The notes: generated from the letters alone by a model not told the origin. DNA of 64,000 nt from Hyunsoonleella aestuarii (GCF_006148925.1 NZ_VAWB01000002.1:372001-436000); one strand, 5' to 3'. Counted from the first letter of the stretch, positions 25,716 through 34,350 are shown. A program made the numbers and translations.

Positions 25716-25805
25716 CTGAGTGGTTTTGATTCGTAATGTTACAATTTTAGCCTCATGTATGCAAATAGATAATAGTTCTGTATTTTTACTTTTCAAGAAT
25801 ATACT

Positions 25806-26828
25806 ATGGATTCGTTAACCCAAATTGTACTTGGCGCCGCTTGCGGAGAAGCCGTGTTAGGAAAAAAAATTGGAAATAAAGCGTTGCTTTTTGGAGCAAT
25901 AGGAGGAACTATTCCTGATTTAGATGTTTATGTTGGGAGTTTGCTATATGGTAATCAAATTGATGCTATGTTATTCCATAGAGGTTTTATGCATTCCATT
26001 TTGTTTTCTGTTTTAGCAGCGTTTCTTTTTGGTTGGTTCGCATTTAAATTATATAATTCAGGTAAACGAAGAGGAACAACTATTCAAAAAGATTGGATAA
26101 GTTTGTTTTTTTGGTCACTCTTTACACATCCAATTCTTGATTGCTTTACGCCTTATGGGACTCAGTTGTTTTCACCTATAAGTAGCTATAGGGTAGCTTT
26201 AAATAATATTGCTGTTGTGGATCCTATTTATACCATTCCATTTTTGTTATGCATGATTATTCTGATGTTTTTCAAGCGAACATCCAGTAGACGGTTACTT
26301 TGGTTGAGACTAGGAATAGGTGTTAGTTCGATATATTTATTGTTCACGTTTGCTAATAAATTATATATGGATTCAATATATAGAAAATCTCTAAACTTTA
26401 ATAATGTAATCTATAAGCGCTATTTTACGCAACCTACCATTTTTAACAATATTCTATGGTATGGTGTCGCTGAAACCGATTCTACTTATTACGTCGGTTA
26501 TTATTCATTATTGGATAATGAAAATAAGTTTTCTGATTTTAAAGAATTGCCAAAAGAAAGAGCTCTAAACGTTAATGATTACAGGCGGGTTAATGATTTA
26601 GCTTGGTTTAGTAATTACTATTTTAGTATTTATAAAATAGCTGAAAATGAATATCAATACAATGATTTACGATATCCGCTTACAAGTGATGAAAATTCTA
26701 ATTCATCAGTATTTAGGTTTCGGTTATTTGATGAAAATGGCATATTAAATATGAAACCATTTGAGCGAAATGAAGACAATGTATCTGATGCTTTATCAGC
26801 CTTATGGAAAAGGATAAAAGGCAAGTAG
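25806..26828 (+). CDS. Membrane-bound metal-dependent hydrolase family protein (DUF457/YdjM-like)
   Basis: 340 residues. The N-terminal half has the typical family pattern: MDSLTQIVLGAACGEAVLG, GAIGGTIPDLDV, FHRGFMHSILFSV and FTHPILDCFTPYGTQLF, where the conserved His/Asp residues resemble a metal site in or near the membrane. About four to five hydrophobic helices follow each other up to residue 190, then a soluble C-terminal domain of about 140 residues. The biochemical activity is not established for this family. It is divergent from nhaC and convergent with the trans-sulfuration enzyme gene (5 bp between stops). Confidence 0.88.
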   Translation: MDSLTQIVLGAACGEAVLGKKIGNKALLFGAIGGTIPDLDVYVGSLLYGNQIDAMLFHRGFMHSILFSVLAAFLFGWFAFKLYNSGKRRGTTIQKDWISLFFWSLFTHPILDCFTPYGTQLFSPISSYRVALNNIAVVDPIYTIPFLLCMIILMFFKRTSSRRLLWLRLGIGVSSIYLLFTFANKLYMDSIYRKSLNFNNVIYKRYFTQPTIFNNILWYGVAETDSTYYVGYYSLLDNENKFSDFKELPKERALNVNDYRRVNDLAWFSNYYFSIYKIAENEYQYNDLRYPLTSDENSNSSVFRFRLFDENGILNMKPFERNEDNVSDALSALWKRIKGK

Positions 26829-26833
26829 ACTTT

Positions 26834-28060
26834 CTAAACAGGTATTTTGCGACCTAAAGGATCTAAAATATTTAATTCCACCATGCATTCTCGCATCATG
26901 TAGTAAGTTCTATCTATATCTGCATCTAAGCCTATTGAAAACCGGATAAGACCATCAGTCAAGCCCATCGCTTTTTGTTCTTCAATTGGTATTTCAGAAG
27001 ATGTTGAAGTCCCAGGAGCACTAAAAAGTGTTTTATAAAAACCTAAGCTTACCGCTAAATAACCTAAGTTTTTATTTTGCATCATTTCCATAAGCTCATT
27101 CGCTTTTTTTAATGAACCAACATCAATTGTGAGCATGCCACCAAAACCATATTGCTCGTTCATTATACTTTTAAATAAGTCATGAGATGGATGTGATTTT
27201 AAACCAGGATATACGGTTTTTAAGCCATCTCTTTCAAATTTACCCGCAAGGAATAGTGCGTTTTTACTATGCTGTTGCATTCTAATATGCAAAGTTCTCA
27301 AGTTTTTTAAAACAGATGCCGCTCTAAGGCTATCCATTGTTGCGCCTAATAGCATAGAAGCTCCATTGTTAACATTTCTCAATTCATTAATAAAATCTTG
27401 TGTGCCACAAACTACTCCTCCAACAGTATCACTTGTACCGTTTATAAATTTAGTTAGGCTGTGAATCACCACATCGGCGCCCAAAATCGCTGGTGAAATT
27501 GACAATGGGGAAAACGTATTATCAACAACTAATTTTAAATTATGTCTTTTAGCAATCTTCGAAAGACCATTTATATCTGCAACTTCCAAAAGTGGATTAC
27601 TTACCGATTCACAATAAATTATCTTAGTGTTTTCGGTTATTGCCTTTTCTACTGCGTTTAAATCCGTAATGTCTACAAATGAGGTTTTAATATTAAATTT
27701 TGGAGTGAAATTTTTAAAAAATGCATAAGTTCCCCCGTAAATTGTTCTGCTAGTAACAATATGGCTTTCGGCCTTACAAAGTTGAAGTATTGCTGGCGTA
27801 ATAGCACCCATTCCAGAAGCCGAAACATTTGCTGTTTCTGTTCCTTCCATAGCAGCCAAGGCTTCACCTAAATATAAATTAGATGGAGAAGAATGTCGTG
27901 AATATAGGTAGCAACCATCCGCATTGCCTTCGAATGTATCAAACATGGTTTTGGCTGAAAGGAAAGTATAGGTTGATGAGTCTGAAATAGAGGGGTTTAC
28001 GCCTCCAAATTCACCAAAATATTGTAAATCCTGTATACTATTTGCTGGTTTAAATGCCAT
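26834..28060 (-). CDS. PLP-dependent trans-sulfuration enzyme, methionine gamma-lyase-like
   Basis: 408 residues, Cys/Met-metabolism PLP family, fold type I. The PLP lysine lies in HSLTKFINGTSD, VVDNTFSPL holds the cofactor-binding Asp, and NVSASGMGAI binds the phosphate. The substrate-loop motif is YSRHSSPS rather than the usual YSRxxNPT, and YGGTYAFF occupies the position of the MGL catalytic Cys (YGCT). So it could be methionine gamma-lyase, cystathionine gamma-lyase/synthase or O-acetylhomoserine sulfhydrylase. The divergent Lrp/AsnC regulator and the palindrome between them suggest amino-acid-responsive control, which fits a catabolic lyase (methionine to methanethiol, ammonia and 2-oxobutyrate) best. 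Confidence 0.85.
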   Translation of the reverse strand: MAFKPANSIQDLQYFGEFGGVNPSISDSSTYTFLSAKTMFDTFEGNADGCYLYSRHSSPSNLYLGEALAAMEGTETANVSASGMGAITPAILQLCKAESHIVTSRTIYGGTYAFFKNFTPKFNIKTSFVDITDLNAVEKAITENTKIIYCESVSNPLLEVADINGLSKIAKRHNLKLVVDNTFSPLSISPAILGADVVIHSLTKFINGTSDTVGGVVCGTQDFINELRNVNNGASMLLGATMDSLRAASVLKNLRTLHIRMQQHSKNALFLAGKFERDGLKTVYPGLKSHPSHDLFKSIMNEQYGFGGMLTIDVGSLKKANELMEMMQNKNLGYLAVSLGFYKTLFSAPGTSTSSEIPIEEQKAMGLTDGLIRFSIGLDADIDRTYYMMRECMVELNILDPLGRKIPV

Positions 28061-28098
28061 ATTAATTGTTTTTATAATACAAAATTGAGTATTTTTAG

Positions 28099-28118
28099 AC
28101 TAAATATCAATATTTAGT
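28099..28118. promoter_or_regulatory. Palindromic operator candidate in the Lrp/lyase divergent region
   Basis: ACTAAATAT and ATATTTAGT form a perfect 9-bp inverted repeat around CA. It lies 39 bp upstream of the lyase start and 98 bp before the Lrp start. A/T-rich palindromes of this size are usual targets of Lrp/AsnC proteins. Confidence 0.5.
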
Positions 28119-28215
28119 ATTTTATATAGAAAATAAAACTATATTTAATTAAATAAATAGTTTTATTAAAAGTAAAATTAACTTTTAAATGATTCTGAAT
28201 TAAATTTTTTCTGAT

Positions 28216-28674
28216 ATGAGTTTTGATAATACTGATAGAAAATTACTTGAATATTTACAGTCTGATAGTAAACAAACAACAAAGGAGCTTTCAAATAAAC
28301 TTAATCTTTCTGTAACCGCAGTTTACGAGCGTATTAAAAAGCTGGAACGAGAAGAAGTTATTTGCAAGTATGTAGCACTTTTAAATAAAGAAAAAATAAA
28401 TAAATCCTTTATAGCCTATTGCAATATTAAATTGGTACAACATTCTAAAGCCTACGTTATACAATTTGAAAGAGAGGTTGCAAAATTAAGTGAAGTCTTA
28501 GAATGTTATCATATTAGTGGAGATTATGATTATTTATTAAAAATTCTAGTTGAAGATATGCAAGCTTACCGAGAATTTATGGTGAAAAAGCTAACAACAA
28601 TTAGCCATATTGGAAGCACACACAGCACTTTTATGATTAATGAGGTTAAGCATACTACAGTGATAAGTATTTAA
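28216..28674 (+). CDS. Lrp/AsnC family transcriptional regulator
   Basis: 152 residues. An N-terminal winged helix-turn-helix (about 1-60: DRKLLEYLQSDSKQTTKELSNKL, then SVTAVYERIKKLEREEVI) is followed by the C-terminal RAM ligand-binding beta-alpha-beta domain (about 65-150, with VLECYHISGDYDYLLKILVED). Such proteins bind amino acids and form dimers to octamers. Divergent transcription from a methionine gamma-lyase-like gene, with a palindrome between, suggests it regulates that gene in response to its substrate. It is followed by a CPBP-family gene 8 bp downstream. Confidence 0.94.
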   Translation: MSFDNTDRKLLEYLQSDSKQTTKELSNKLNLSVTAVYERIKKLEREEVICKYVALLNKEKINKSFIAYCNIKLVQHSKAYVIQFEREVAKLSEVLECYHISGDYDYLLKILVEDMQAYREFMVKKLTTISHIGSTHSTFMINEVKHTTVISI

Positions 28675-28682
28675 GAATTAAT

Positions 28683-29309
28683 ATGAAATCAACTCAATAT
28701 AAATTCATAGAATTATTAATATGTTTTATTCTTATACCAATAAGCTTTACCATCGATTATTCTATTTGGATTAAGCTGCTTATTGCCCTTTTTGGGTTTA
28801 TCTATACCTTATTGATTATATTAAAAGTTGAAAGATTAAAGTTTAAAATAAGCCCACAAATAAACTGGAACCTATTCATTAGAGAAATCTTTTTAAAGCT
28901 TACAGTTATTATAATAGTAACAACAGCGTTTGTTTATTTAACAGATAAAAGTTCCTTATTTAAAGTGGTTCTAGAGAAACCTAAAATATGGATTTTTATA
29001 TTGTTCTTTTACAGCATGTTTTCAGTATATCCTCAGGAGTTAATCTACCGAAAATTTTTTTTTAAGAGATATTCAAAACTATTCACAAATGAAAGATTAT
29101 TTATTTTTCTAAACGCCATTTTATTTTCTTTAGGTCATATCTTTTTTAGAAACACTTTAGTCTTAGTTTTAACTTTTCTTGGAGGTCTTTTATTTGCTAT
29201 AACATTCAATAAAACAAAATCCATAATTCTTGTCTCAATTGAGCATGCCATTTATGGTTGTTGGCTTTTTACGGTTGGTATGGGTGAAATGTTAGGGTTT
29301 CCCGCTTAA
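28683..29309 (+). CDS. CPBP-family intramembrane protease-like protein with altered EExxxR motif
   Basis: 208 residues with about six hydrophobic helices. The CPBP/Abi-type motifs are recognisable: PQELIYRK (motif 1, normally EExxxR; here Gln118-Glu119-x3-Arg123), FLNAILFSLGH (motif 2, His152) and SIEHAIYG (motif 3, His188). The family includes Rce1-type CaaX proteases, in which the first Glu of EExxxR is thought to activate water. The Gln here could reduce activity, unless Glu119 takes over. It starts 8 bp after the Lrp-type regulator and is likely co-transcribed, with no known functional link. Confidence 0.8.
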   Translation: MKSTQYKFIELLICFILIPISFTIDYSIWIKLLIALFGFIYTLLIILKVERLKFKISPQINWNLFIREIFLKLTVIIIVTTAFVYLTDKSSLFKVVLEKPKIWIFILFFYSMFSVYPQELIYRKFFFKRYSKLFTNERLFIFLNAILFSLGHIFFRNTLVLVLTFLGGLLFAITFNKTKSIILVSIEHAIYGCWLFTVGMGEMLGFPA

Positions 29310-29394
29310 TTGTAAAATAATATTTACATAATAAATAGGTTTATTACTTCTTTTTTCTATTTTTAAAAAACTATTAACTAAACCAGAATAAAGT

Positions 29395-29898
29395 ATGAAA
29401 AAAATTGGCTCGATTATTTTAGGGTTTATCATTGGCGCATTTGTAACATATTATTTTTGTCCTCGGACAGTTAGTGAAGTTAAAGAAGCCAAAATTATAA
29501 AACCATCCGGAGTAATTTCCATTGCTGAAGCAGATTCGTTAAATAATAATTGGACTAAATTTAGAAAGGTAGCAGTCGATTCAGCTGCTAAAAAGCAAGG
29601 ACGAAACAAAGATAATCGTTGGGCTGCCTGGTCTCTGGATGATATTGAAAATTATATTTCTTACGCTAAGAATCAATCGGATAGTTTAGGTTATGATATG
29701 ACTGGAATTCGCATTTATCTTGGTGTTTATGGAAAAAATGCAGGGCAAACAAAAAAGAATTTAACGACCATGTTTATGGTTCCAACGGGTAAAAAATCTG
29801 TATCTCAGGCAAGTTCTTTAATCTTCCAATCTAGACGCGATAACATACCGATTGATCCCCTTAACGAAGGTCAAGGAGGTGATAGTTCTTACCCATGA
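29395..29898 (+). CDS. Membrane-anchored protein of unknown function
   Basis: 167 residues. One hydrophobic helix near the N-terminus (about 4-22, IGSIILGFIIGAFVTYYF) precedes a soluble domain with WAAWSLDDIENYISYAKNQS and YDMTGIRIYLGVYG, followed by FMVPTGK. A polar, probably periplasmic, domain is anchored by one helix. A single Cys directly after the helix (FCPR) might be a lipidation site, but the spacing is unlike a lipobox. The family was not recognised. It sits upstream of a multi-helix membrane protein gene with a 27-bp gap and may be co-transcribed with it. Confidence 0.65.
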   Translation: MKKIGSIILGFIIGAFVTYYFCPRTVSEVKEAKIIKPSGVISIAEADSLNNNWTKFRKVAVDSAAKKQGRNKDNRWAAWSLDDIENYISYAKNQSDSLGYDMTGIRIYLGVYGKNAGQTKKNLTTMFMVPTGKKSVSQASSLIFQSRRDNIPIDPLNEGQGGDSSYP

Positions 29899-29925
29899 TG
29901 GATTATTTAATTCTTGCTTACTTTA

Positions 29926-30654
29926 ATGATAGACTTTTTACTTGAATACAAAAGTCCGCTAACTTTCATATTAGAAATGCTTGCTGCTGTTACGGGCTTG
30001 GTACTTTATGGAAAATATAAATACCATTATGCAAAGTATTTTATATGGTTCATAGTTTACCTTTTTATCTGTGATTCTCTAGGAGGTTATTATAAAAATC
30101 TTATTAGAAATGATGGTGTTTTAAGTTTTTTAGAAGGTACAGTTTTTGTAAAAAACTATTGGTGGTTTACTATTTTTTGGAAAATAGGAGCAATCCTCTT
30201 TTTCGCATTTTATTATAATAAAATTTTGCAAAAATATTATTTTAGACGTATTGCCAAAATAAGTGGTTCGGTGTTTTTTATTTTTTCAATCTTCCATGTT
30301 ATAATGAATTTAGAAGATTATTTTAAAACATTTTTGCCGGCTATAAGTATTTTTGGCGCTATTGTTATATTTATAGTAACAGTACTCTACTTTATTGAGC
30401 TTCTTCAAAGTGAAAGAATTTTAACTTTTTATAAATCCTTAAATTTTTATATCACTTTCACAATTTTTATTTGGTGGTTAATGGTTACACCATTGGTTTT
30501 TTATGATATTTACATGTCTAATCTTGATAATAGCTTTATTTTTTTAAGGACAAGAATCTATTTATTTGGTAATTTATTTATGTATTCAATGTTTGTTTTC
30601 GCATTAATATTTTGCAAGCCAGAAAAAGAGACCTTAATTGACTTTACCAAATAA
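29926..30654 (+). CDS. Polytopic membrane protein of unknown function
   Basis: About 242 residues with ATG at 29926; a TTG four codons earlier is less likely. There are about six to seven hydrophobic helices rich in Phe, Ile and Tyr (e.g. YFIWFIVYLFICDSL, IVIFIVTVLYFIELL, FYITFTIFIWWLMVT). No known transporter or enzyme motif was found. The pattern of seven evenly spaced helices recalls the small 7TM proteins common in Bacteroidota, but I cannot name a family. It is convergent with the DoxX gene downstream. Confidence 0.7.
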   Translation: MIDFLLEYKSPLTFILEMLAAVTGLVLYGKYKYHYAKYFIWFIVYLFICDSLGGYYKNLIRNDGVLSFLEGTVFVKNYWWFTIFWKIGAILFFAFYYNKILQKYYFRRIAKISGSVFFIFSIFHVIMNLEDYFKTFLPAISIFGAIVIFIVTVLYFIELLQSERILTFYKSLNFYITFTIFIWWLMVTPLVFYDIYMSNLDNSFIFLRTRIYLFGNLFMYSMFVFALIFCKPEKETLIDFTK

Positions 30655-30672
30655 TTCTAAAAAAAAGACTTA

Positions 30673-31095
30673 TTACTGCTGCATTTTTAGATAATAATCG
30701 GCCGAATGTTTACCTGATCCATATATTAGAAAGAATGCGCAAACGAACAAGGTTACTATTGCTAAAATAAGATTGTTAGAATTCATATCTCCCACAAAGT
30801 TTATAGCTATAGCTCCTATTAAAATTGGAACCTGAGCTAAAATAGCCCATCTTGTTAATAATCCAAAGGCTATAAGAATACCACCAATAAAGTGGGCAGG
30901 AGCTACATAATGAATAATAATCATACCACCAGCCATATTTTCCATAGGCTTAAAAAGATTCATTAGCATCTGGCTGTCTCCCATAAAATTTATTCCTTTT
31001 ATAAATAGGAAAACACCAAGAGCAATTCGTAGTAAGTCAATAGGCAAATACGTATGTGCATTAGCCCATTTGTTTAATGATTTAATTGTTCCCAT
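30673..31095 (-). CDS. DoxX-family membrane protein
   Basis: 140 residues with four predicted helices, the usual size of DoxX/SURF4-like proteins. Typical segments are DLLRIALGVFLFIKGINFMGD, HYVAPAHFIGGILIAFGLLTRWA and VPILIGAIAINFVGD. The family is linked to thiosulfate:quinone oxidoreductase, oxidative stress and other redox functions, but the role of most members is unknown. It is monocistronic, between an unknown membrane protein and the acyl-CoA carboxylase gene. Confidence 0.85.
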   Translation of the reverse strand: MGTIKSLNKWANAHTYLPIDLLRIALGVFLFIKGINFMGDSQMLMNLFKPMENMAGGMIIIHYVAPAHFIGGILIAFGLLTRWAILAQVPILIGAIAINFVGDMNSNNLILAIVTLFVCAFFLIYGSGKHSADYYLKMQQ

Positions 31096-31152
31096 GATTG
31101 AAGTTGTTGATTTTCAATCAATAAGATACGAAAAAATAAGAAGTTTTTAAAA

Positions 31153-32796
31153 TTAAACTTGAAGCACACCCAAATTAAACTGTTTTTCAATAGGAGCATG
31201 GTTAGCAGCTTCAATACCCAAAGAAATCCATTTACGAGTATCTAAAGGATTGATTACAGCGTCTGTCCAAATTCTGGCAGCAGCATAATATGGTGAGACT
31301 TGATTATCGTAACGGTCTTTTATTTTATTGAATAGTTCTTCTTCTTTTTTAGGAGTAATTTTTTCGCCTTGTTTTTCTAGTGAAGCTTTTTCTATTTGAA
31401 GTAAAACCTTAGCAGCTGAGTTTCCGCTCATAACCGCCAATTCTGCACTTGGCCATGAAACAATTAATCTGGGGTCATAAGCTTTGCCACACATGGCGTA
31501 ATTTCCAGCGCCATAACTATTACCGATAATAACGGTAAACTTAGGAACTACAGAATTGCTAACGGCATTTACCATTTTAGCTCCATCTTTAATAATCCCA
31601 GAGTGTTCGCTTTTACTCCCAACCATAAACCCAGTAACATCTTGCAGAAATACTAATGGAATTTTCTTTTGGTTACAATTGGCAATAAACCTAGTGGCTT
31701 TGTCCGCAGAGTCATTATAAATCACACCACCAAACTGCATTTCAGTTGGTTTGGTTTTAGAGCCTGTGGTTTTTACAATCTGTCGCTGATTTGCCACAAT
31801 ACCAACCGCCCAACCATCAATGCGAGCGTAACATGTTATAATAGTTTGCCCATAGCCGGCTTTATATTCTTCATATTCTGAATTATCAACCAATCGTTTT
31901 ATAATTTCGAACATATCATACTGATCTGCACGACTTTTTGGAATTATTCCAAAGATATCTTCAGGGTTTTCAGTAGGCTTTTTTACTTCAATTCTATTAA
32001 AACCAGCTTTATTGTAATCGCCAATTTTATCTACTATGCTTTTGATTTTATCCAAGGCATCTTTATCATCTTTTGCTTTATAATCGGTAACTCCAGAAAT
32101 TTCACAATGTGTTGTTGCCCCTCCTAAAGTTTCATTGTCTATACTTTCACCAATAGCGGCTTTTACTAAATAACTTCCAGCCAAAAAGATACTTCCTGTT
32201 TTGTCAACAATTAAAGCTTCATCGCTCATAATAGGAAGGTAGGCACCACCAGCAACACAACTGCCCATAACTGCCGCAATTTGAGTAATACCCATACTGC
32301 TCATTATGGCGTTGTTTCTAAAGATACGTCCAAAATGTTCTTTATCAGGAAAAATCTCATCCTGCATGGGTAAATAAACACCCGCAGAATCCACTAAATA
32401 AATAATTGGTAATCGATTTTCAATAGCTATTTCTTGTGCTCGAAGATTCTTTTTACCAGTAATCGGAAACCAAGCTCCTGCTTTAACCGTAGCATCATTG
32501 GCAACAACAATACATTGCTTACCTTGAATGTATCCTATCTTTACTACAACACCTCCTGATGGACAACCACCATGTTCGGTATACATATCTTCACCAGCAA
32601 ACGCACCAATTTCAATGGATTTGGCTTTGTCGTCCAACAAATAAGTGATACGTTCTCTAGCCGTTAATTTGCCTTTGCTATGTAGCTTTTCAATACGTGA
32701 TTTTCCACCACCTAAACTAACTTTAGATAAACGTTTGTTGAGTTCAGAAACTAATAGTTTATTGTGATCTTCATTTTTATTGAAGTTGATATCCAT
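31153..32796 (-). CDS. Acyl-CoA carboxylase carboxyltransferase (beta) subunit
   Basis: 547 residues, two crotonase-like carboxyltransferase domains. The acyl-CoA-binding half holds ARERITYLLDD, VANDATVKAGAWFPITGKK and SCVAGGAYLPIMSDEA; the biotin-binding half holds FLQDVTGFMVGS, SYGAGNYAMCGKAYDPR and SWPSAELAVMSG. The size and the combination GGCPSGGVVVKIGYI are most like methylcrotonoyl-CoA carboxylase beta (leucine degradation), but propionyl- or geranyl-CoA carboxylase is possible. The biotin carboxylase/carrier alpha subunit is not in the window, so the partner is encoded elsewhere. It is monocistronic. Confidence 0.9.
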   Translation of the reverse strand: MDINFNKNEDHNKLLVSELNKRLSKVSLGGGKSRIEKLHSKGKLTARERITYLLDDKAKSIEIGAFAGEDMYTEHGGCPSGGVVVKIGYIQGKQCIVVANDATVKAGAWFPITGKKNLRAQEIAIENRLPIIYLVDSAGVYLPMQDEIFPDKEHFGRIFRNNAIMSSMGITQIAAVMGSCVAGGAYLPIMSDEALIVDKTGSIFLAGSYLVKAAIGESIDNETLGGATTHCEISGVTDYKAKDDKDALDKIKSIVDKIGDYNKAGFNRIEVKKPTENPEDIFGIIPKSRADQYDMFEIIKRLVDNSEYEEYKAGYGQTIITCYARIDGWAVGIVANQRQIVKTTGSKTKPTEMQFGGVIYNDSADKATRFIANCNQKKIPLVFLQDVTGFMVGSKSEHSGIIKDGAKMVNAVSNSVVPKFTVIIGNSYGAGNYAMCGKAYDPRLIVSWPSAELAVMSGNSAAKVLLQIEKASLEKQGEKITPKKEEELFNKIKDRYDNQVSPYYAAARIWTDAVINPLDTRKWISLGIEAANHAPIEKQFNLGVLQV

Positions 32797-32879
32797 AGAT
32801 GTATTTATTTGTAGACGAATTTACGAAACCAATTCCTGTCTGAAAAGTGAATAATTTGTTAAAATATATAACATGGAAA

Positions 32880-32897
32880 TATATTCCTTGGAATATA
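32880..32897. promoter_or_regulatory. Operator candidate 1 of the MarR module
   Basis: TATATTCC-TT-GGAATATA is an 8-bp inverted repeat with a 2-nt centre. It shares the frame TA-N2-TTCC-N2-GGAA-N2-TA with the palindrome at 34351-34374 and covers the -33 element of the DoxX-like gene promoter. Confidence 0.6.
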
Positions 32898-32918
32898 AAA
32901 TTATTTATTGTAATTTTG
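32888..32918 (+). promoter_or_regulatory. Promoter of the DoxX-FMN reductase-MarR operon
   Basis: TTG (32888-32890) lies inside operator 1, followed after 20 bp by TAATTTTG (32911-32918), a perfect TAnnTTTG -7 box. A repressor on the operator would cover the -33 element. Confidence 0.55.
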
Positions 32919-32941
32919 TAATGTAATTTATAATTAAAGAA

Positions 32942-33295
32942 ATGAAAATAAATAAAATAATTTATTATATAGCAACAATAATATTAACTGCTGTCATGTT
33001 ATTTTCAGTAAGTATGTACTTTTTAAAGCACGAGATGATAAAAGATGCTTTTGAAAGTTTCGGTTACCCCACATATATCATATATCCTTACGCTATGGTA
33101 AAATTATTGGGACTAGTAGCACTGTGGTTACCTGGATATAAAATATTAAAAGAATGGGCTTATGCTGGGTTCTTTTATGCATTTATACTAGCGTTTTTTG
33201 CACATTATATGATTGGTGATGGACAACAAGGGACAGCTATTGTTGCTTTAATAGCTTTAATTATATCATATATATTTTTTAAAAAAACAAAATAA
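32942..33295 (+). CDS. DoxX-like small membrane protein
   Basis: 117 residues with four helices (IIYYIATIILTAVMLFSVSMY, YAMVKLLGLVALWLPGYKIL, WAYAGFFYAFILAFFAHYM and the final IVALIALIISYIFF). FGYPTYIIYPYAMVKLLGLVAL and the following KEWAYAGF are typical for the DoxX-like (DoxX_2) group. It is the first gene of a unit with an FMN reductase and a MarR regulator, and its promoter overlaps a palindrome also found in front of the pirin genes. The context suggests a role in quinone or electrophile stress at the membrane; that is inference. Confidence 0.85.
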   Translation: MKINKIIYYIATIILTAVMLFSVSMYFLKHEMIKDAFESFGYPTYIIYPYAMVKLLGLVALWLPGYKILKEWAYAGFFYAFILAFFAHYMIGDGQQGTAIVALIALIISYIFFKKTK

Positions 33296-33350
33296 ATAGA
33301 ATAATAGTCACAAATTTCTTCTTTTGAGGAAATAAATAAAAATCAATTCA

Positions 33351-33881
33351 ATGAAAAAGATAATAGCCTTTGCAGGGAGTAACAGTAAAACATCAATCAA
33401 TAAACAATTAGTCGTTTATACTTCAAGTTTAGTTGATGATGTAGAAGTAGAAGTTCTTGATTTAAATGATTTTGATTTACCACTATACGGTATTGATTTA
33501 GAAAATGAAAAAGGTATTCCAGATGATGCACATCGATTTTTAAACTTGATAAAATCATCTGATGGAATTGTTTTATCCTTAGCAGAACACAACGGGGCAT
33601 ATTCAACTGCGTTTAAAAATTTGTTTGATTGGATGTCAAGAATAGACGGAAAACTTTGGAGTGAAAAGCCAATGCTTTTAATGGCAACTTCTCCTGGAGC
33701 TAGAGGTGGAGCTACTGTTTTAGAAATTGCTAAAGGACGTTTTCAATACATGGGCGGCAATATAGTTGCAGATTTTAGTTTCCCTTCATTTGGAAATAAT
33801 TTTTCTGAAGAAAAGATTATTAATGAAGCATTGCATGCTGATTTGAAAGAAAAAGTGAGTGTATTTAGAGCATCTTTATAA
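33351..33881 (+). CDS. NAD(P)H-dependent FMN reductase / quinone reductase-like flavoprotein
   Basis: 176 residues with a flavodoxin-like fold. The phosphate-binding loop is AGSNSKTSINKQL, the FMN isoalloxazine loop is AEHNGAYSTAFKNLFDWMSR (a variant of the family's PEYNxSxPxxLKN), and the third loop is ATSPGARGGATVLEI. Family members reduce FMN, azo dyes, chromate or quinones with NAD(P)H. It lies between a DoxX-like gene and a MarR regulator on the same strand. Such trios are typical of quinone/electrophile detoxification in other bacteria, where the MarR protein represses the reductase until oxidised. The exact substrate is open. Confidence 0.9.
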   Translation: MKKIIAFAGSNSKTSINKQLVVYTSSLVDDVEVEVLDLNDFDLPLYGIDLENEKGIPDDAHRFLNLIKSSDGIVLSLAEHNGAYSTAFKNLFDWMSRIDGKLWSEKPMLLMATSPGARGGATVLEIAKGRFQYMGGNIVADFSFPSFGNNFSEEKIINEALHADLKEKVSVFRASL

Positions 33882-33896
33882 CTAAAAACTAAGAAT

Positions 33897-34334
33897 ATGG
33901 GCGATTTATCAAAAGATATAAATTCAACATTTGCGAATAATAGAGTGAAGGCTTTATTGAACATTATTTATACGTCCAATTGGATAATGAGTCACCAGAA
34001 TGAGTTTTTTAAAACCTATGGAATTTCGCCCCAACAGTACAATGTTTTAAGAATTTTAAGAGGTGCAGATGAACCATTAAACGTTCAAACGATTAAAGAT
34101 AGAATGATAGAGCGTTCACCTAACGCAACGCGTTTAATGGATAAATTATGCGCCAAACAATATATAGAGCGTTGCCCTTCAGAACATGATAGACGTGTTG
34201 TTAAAATTGCGATAACAGAAGAAGGTAAGGCGTTTTTAGAATCTATACCAAATGATTTCAATAGAGATTTATTAAGGAATTTGAGTGAAGAAGAAGCGGA
34301 ACAATTAAGTAATCTGCTTGATAAAATGCGATAG
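33897..34334 (+). CDS. MarR-family regulator with two candidate sensing cysteines
   Basis: 145 residues. The winged helix (about 45-105) includes ISPQQYNVLRILRGA, LNVQTIKDRM, SPNATRLMDKLCAKQYIERCPSEHDRRVVKIAIT, the last piece containing the wing DRR that contacts DNA. Helices at both ends form the dimer interface. The two cysteines, Cys85 and Cys93, occupy positions in the recognition helix/wing region where most MarR proteins carry other residues, so thiol-based sensing of oxidants or quinones is plausible but inferred. It starts 15 bp after the FMN reductase. The pirin operator begins 16 bp after its stop. It is the likely repressor of the whole 32.9-36 kb module. Confidence 0.93.
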   Translation: MGDLSKDINSTFANNRVKALLNIIYTSNWIMSHQNEFFKTYGISPQQYNVLRILRGADEPLNVQTIKDRMIERSPNATRLMDKLCAKQYIERCPSEHDRRVVKIAITEEGKAFLESIPNDFNRDLLRNLSEEEAEQLSNLLDKMR

Positions 34335-34350
34335 TCGCGTTTTTTTACCC

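Noticed and set aside
28057-28214. Riboswitch (SAM type) ahead of the methionine lyase-like gene
   Set aside because: The region is extremely A/T-rich with only a simple palindrome and no conserved multi-stem structure.
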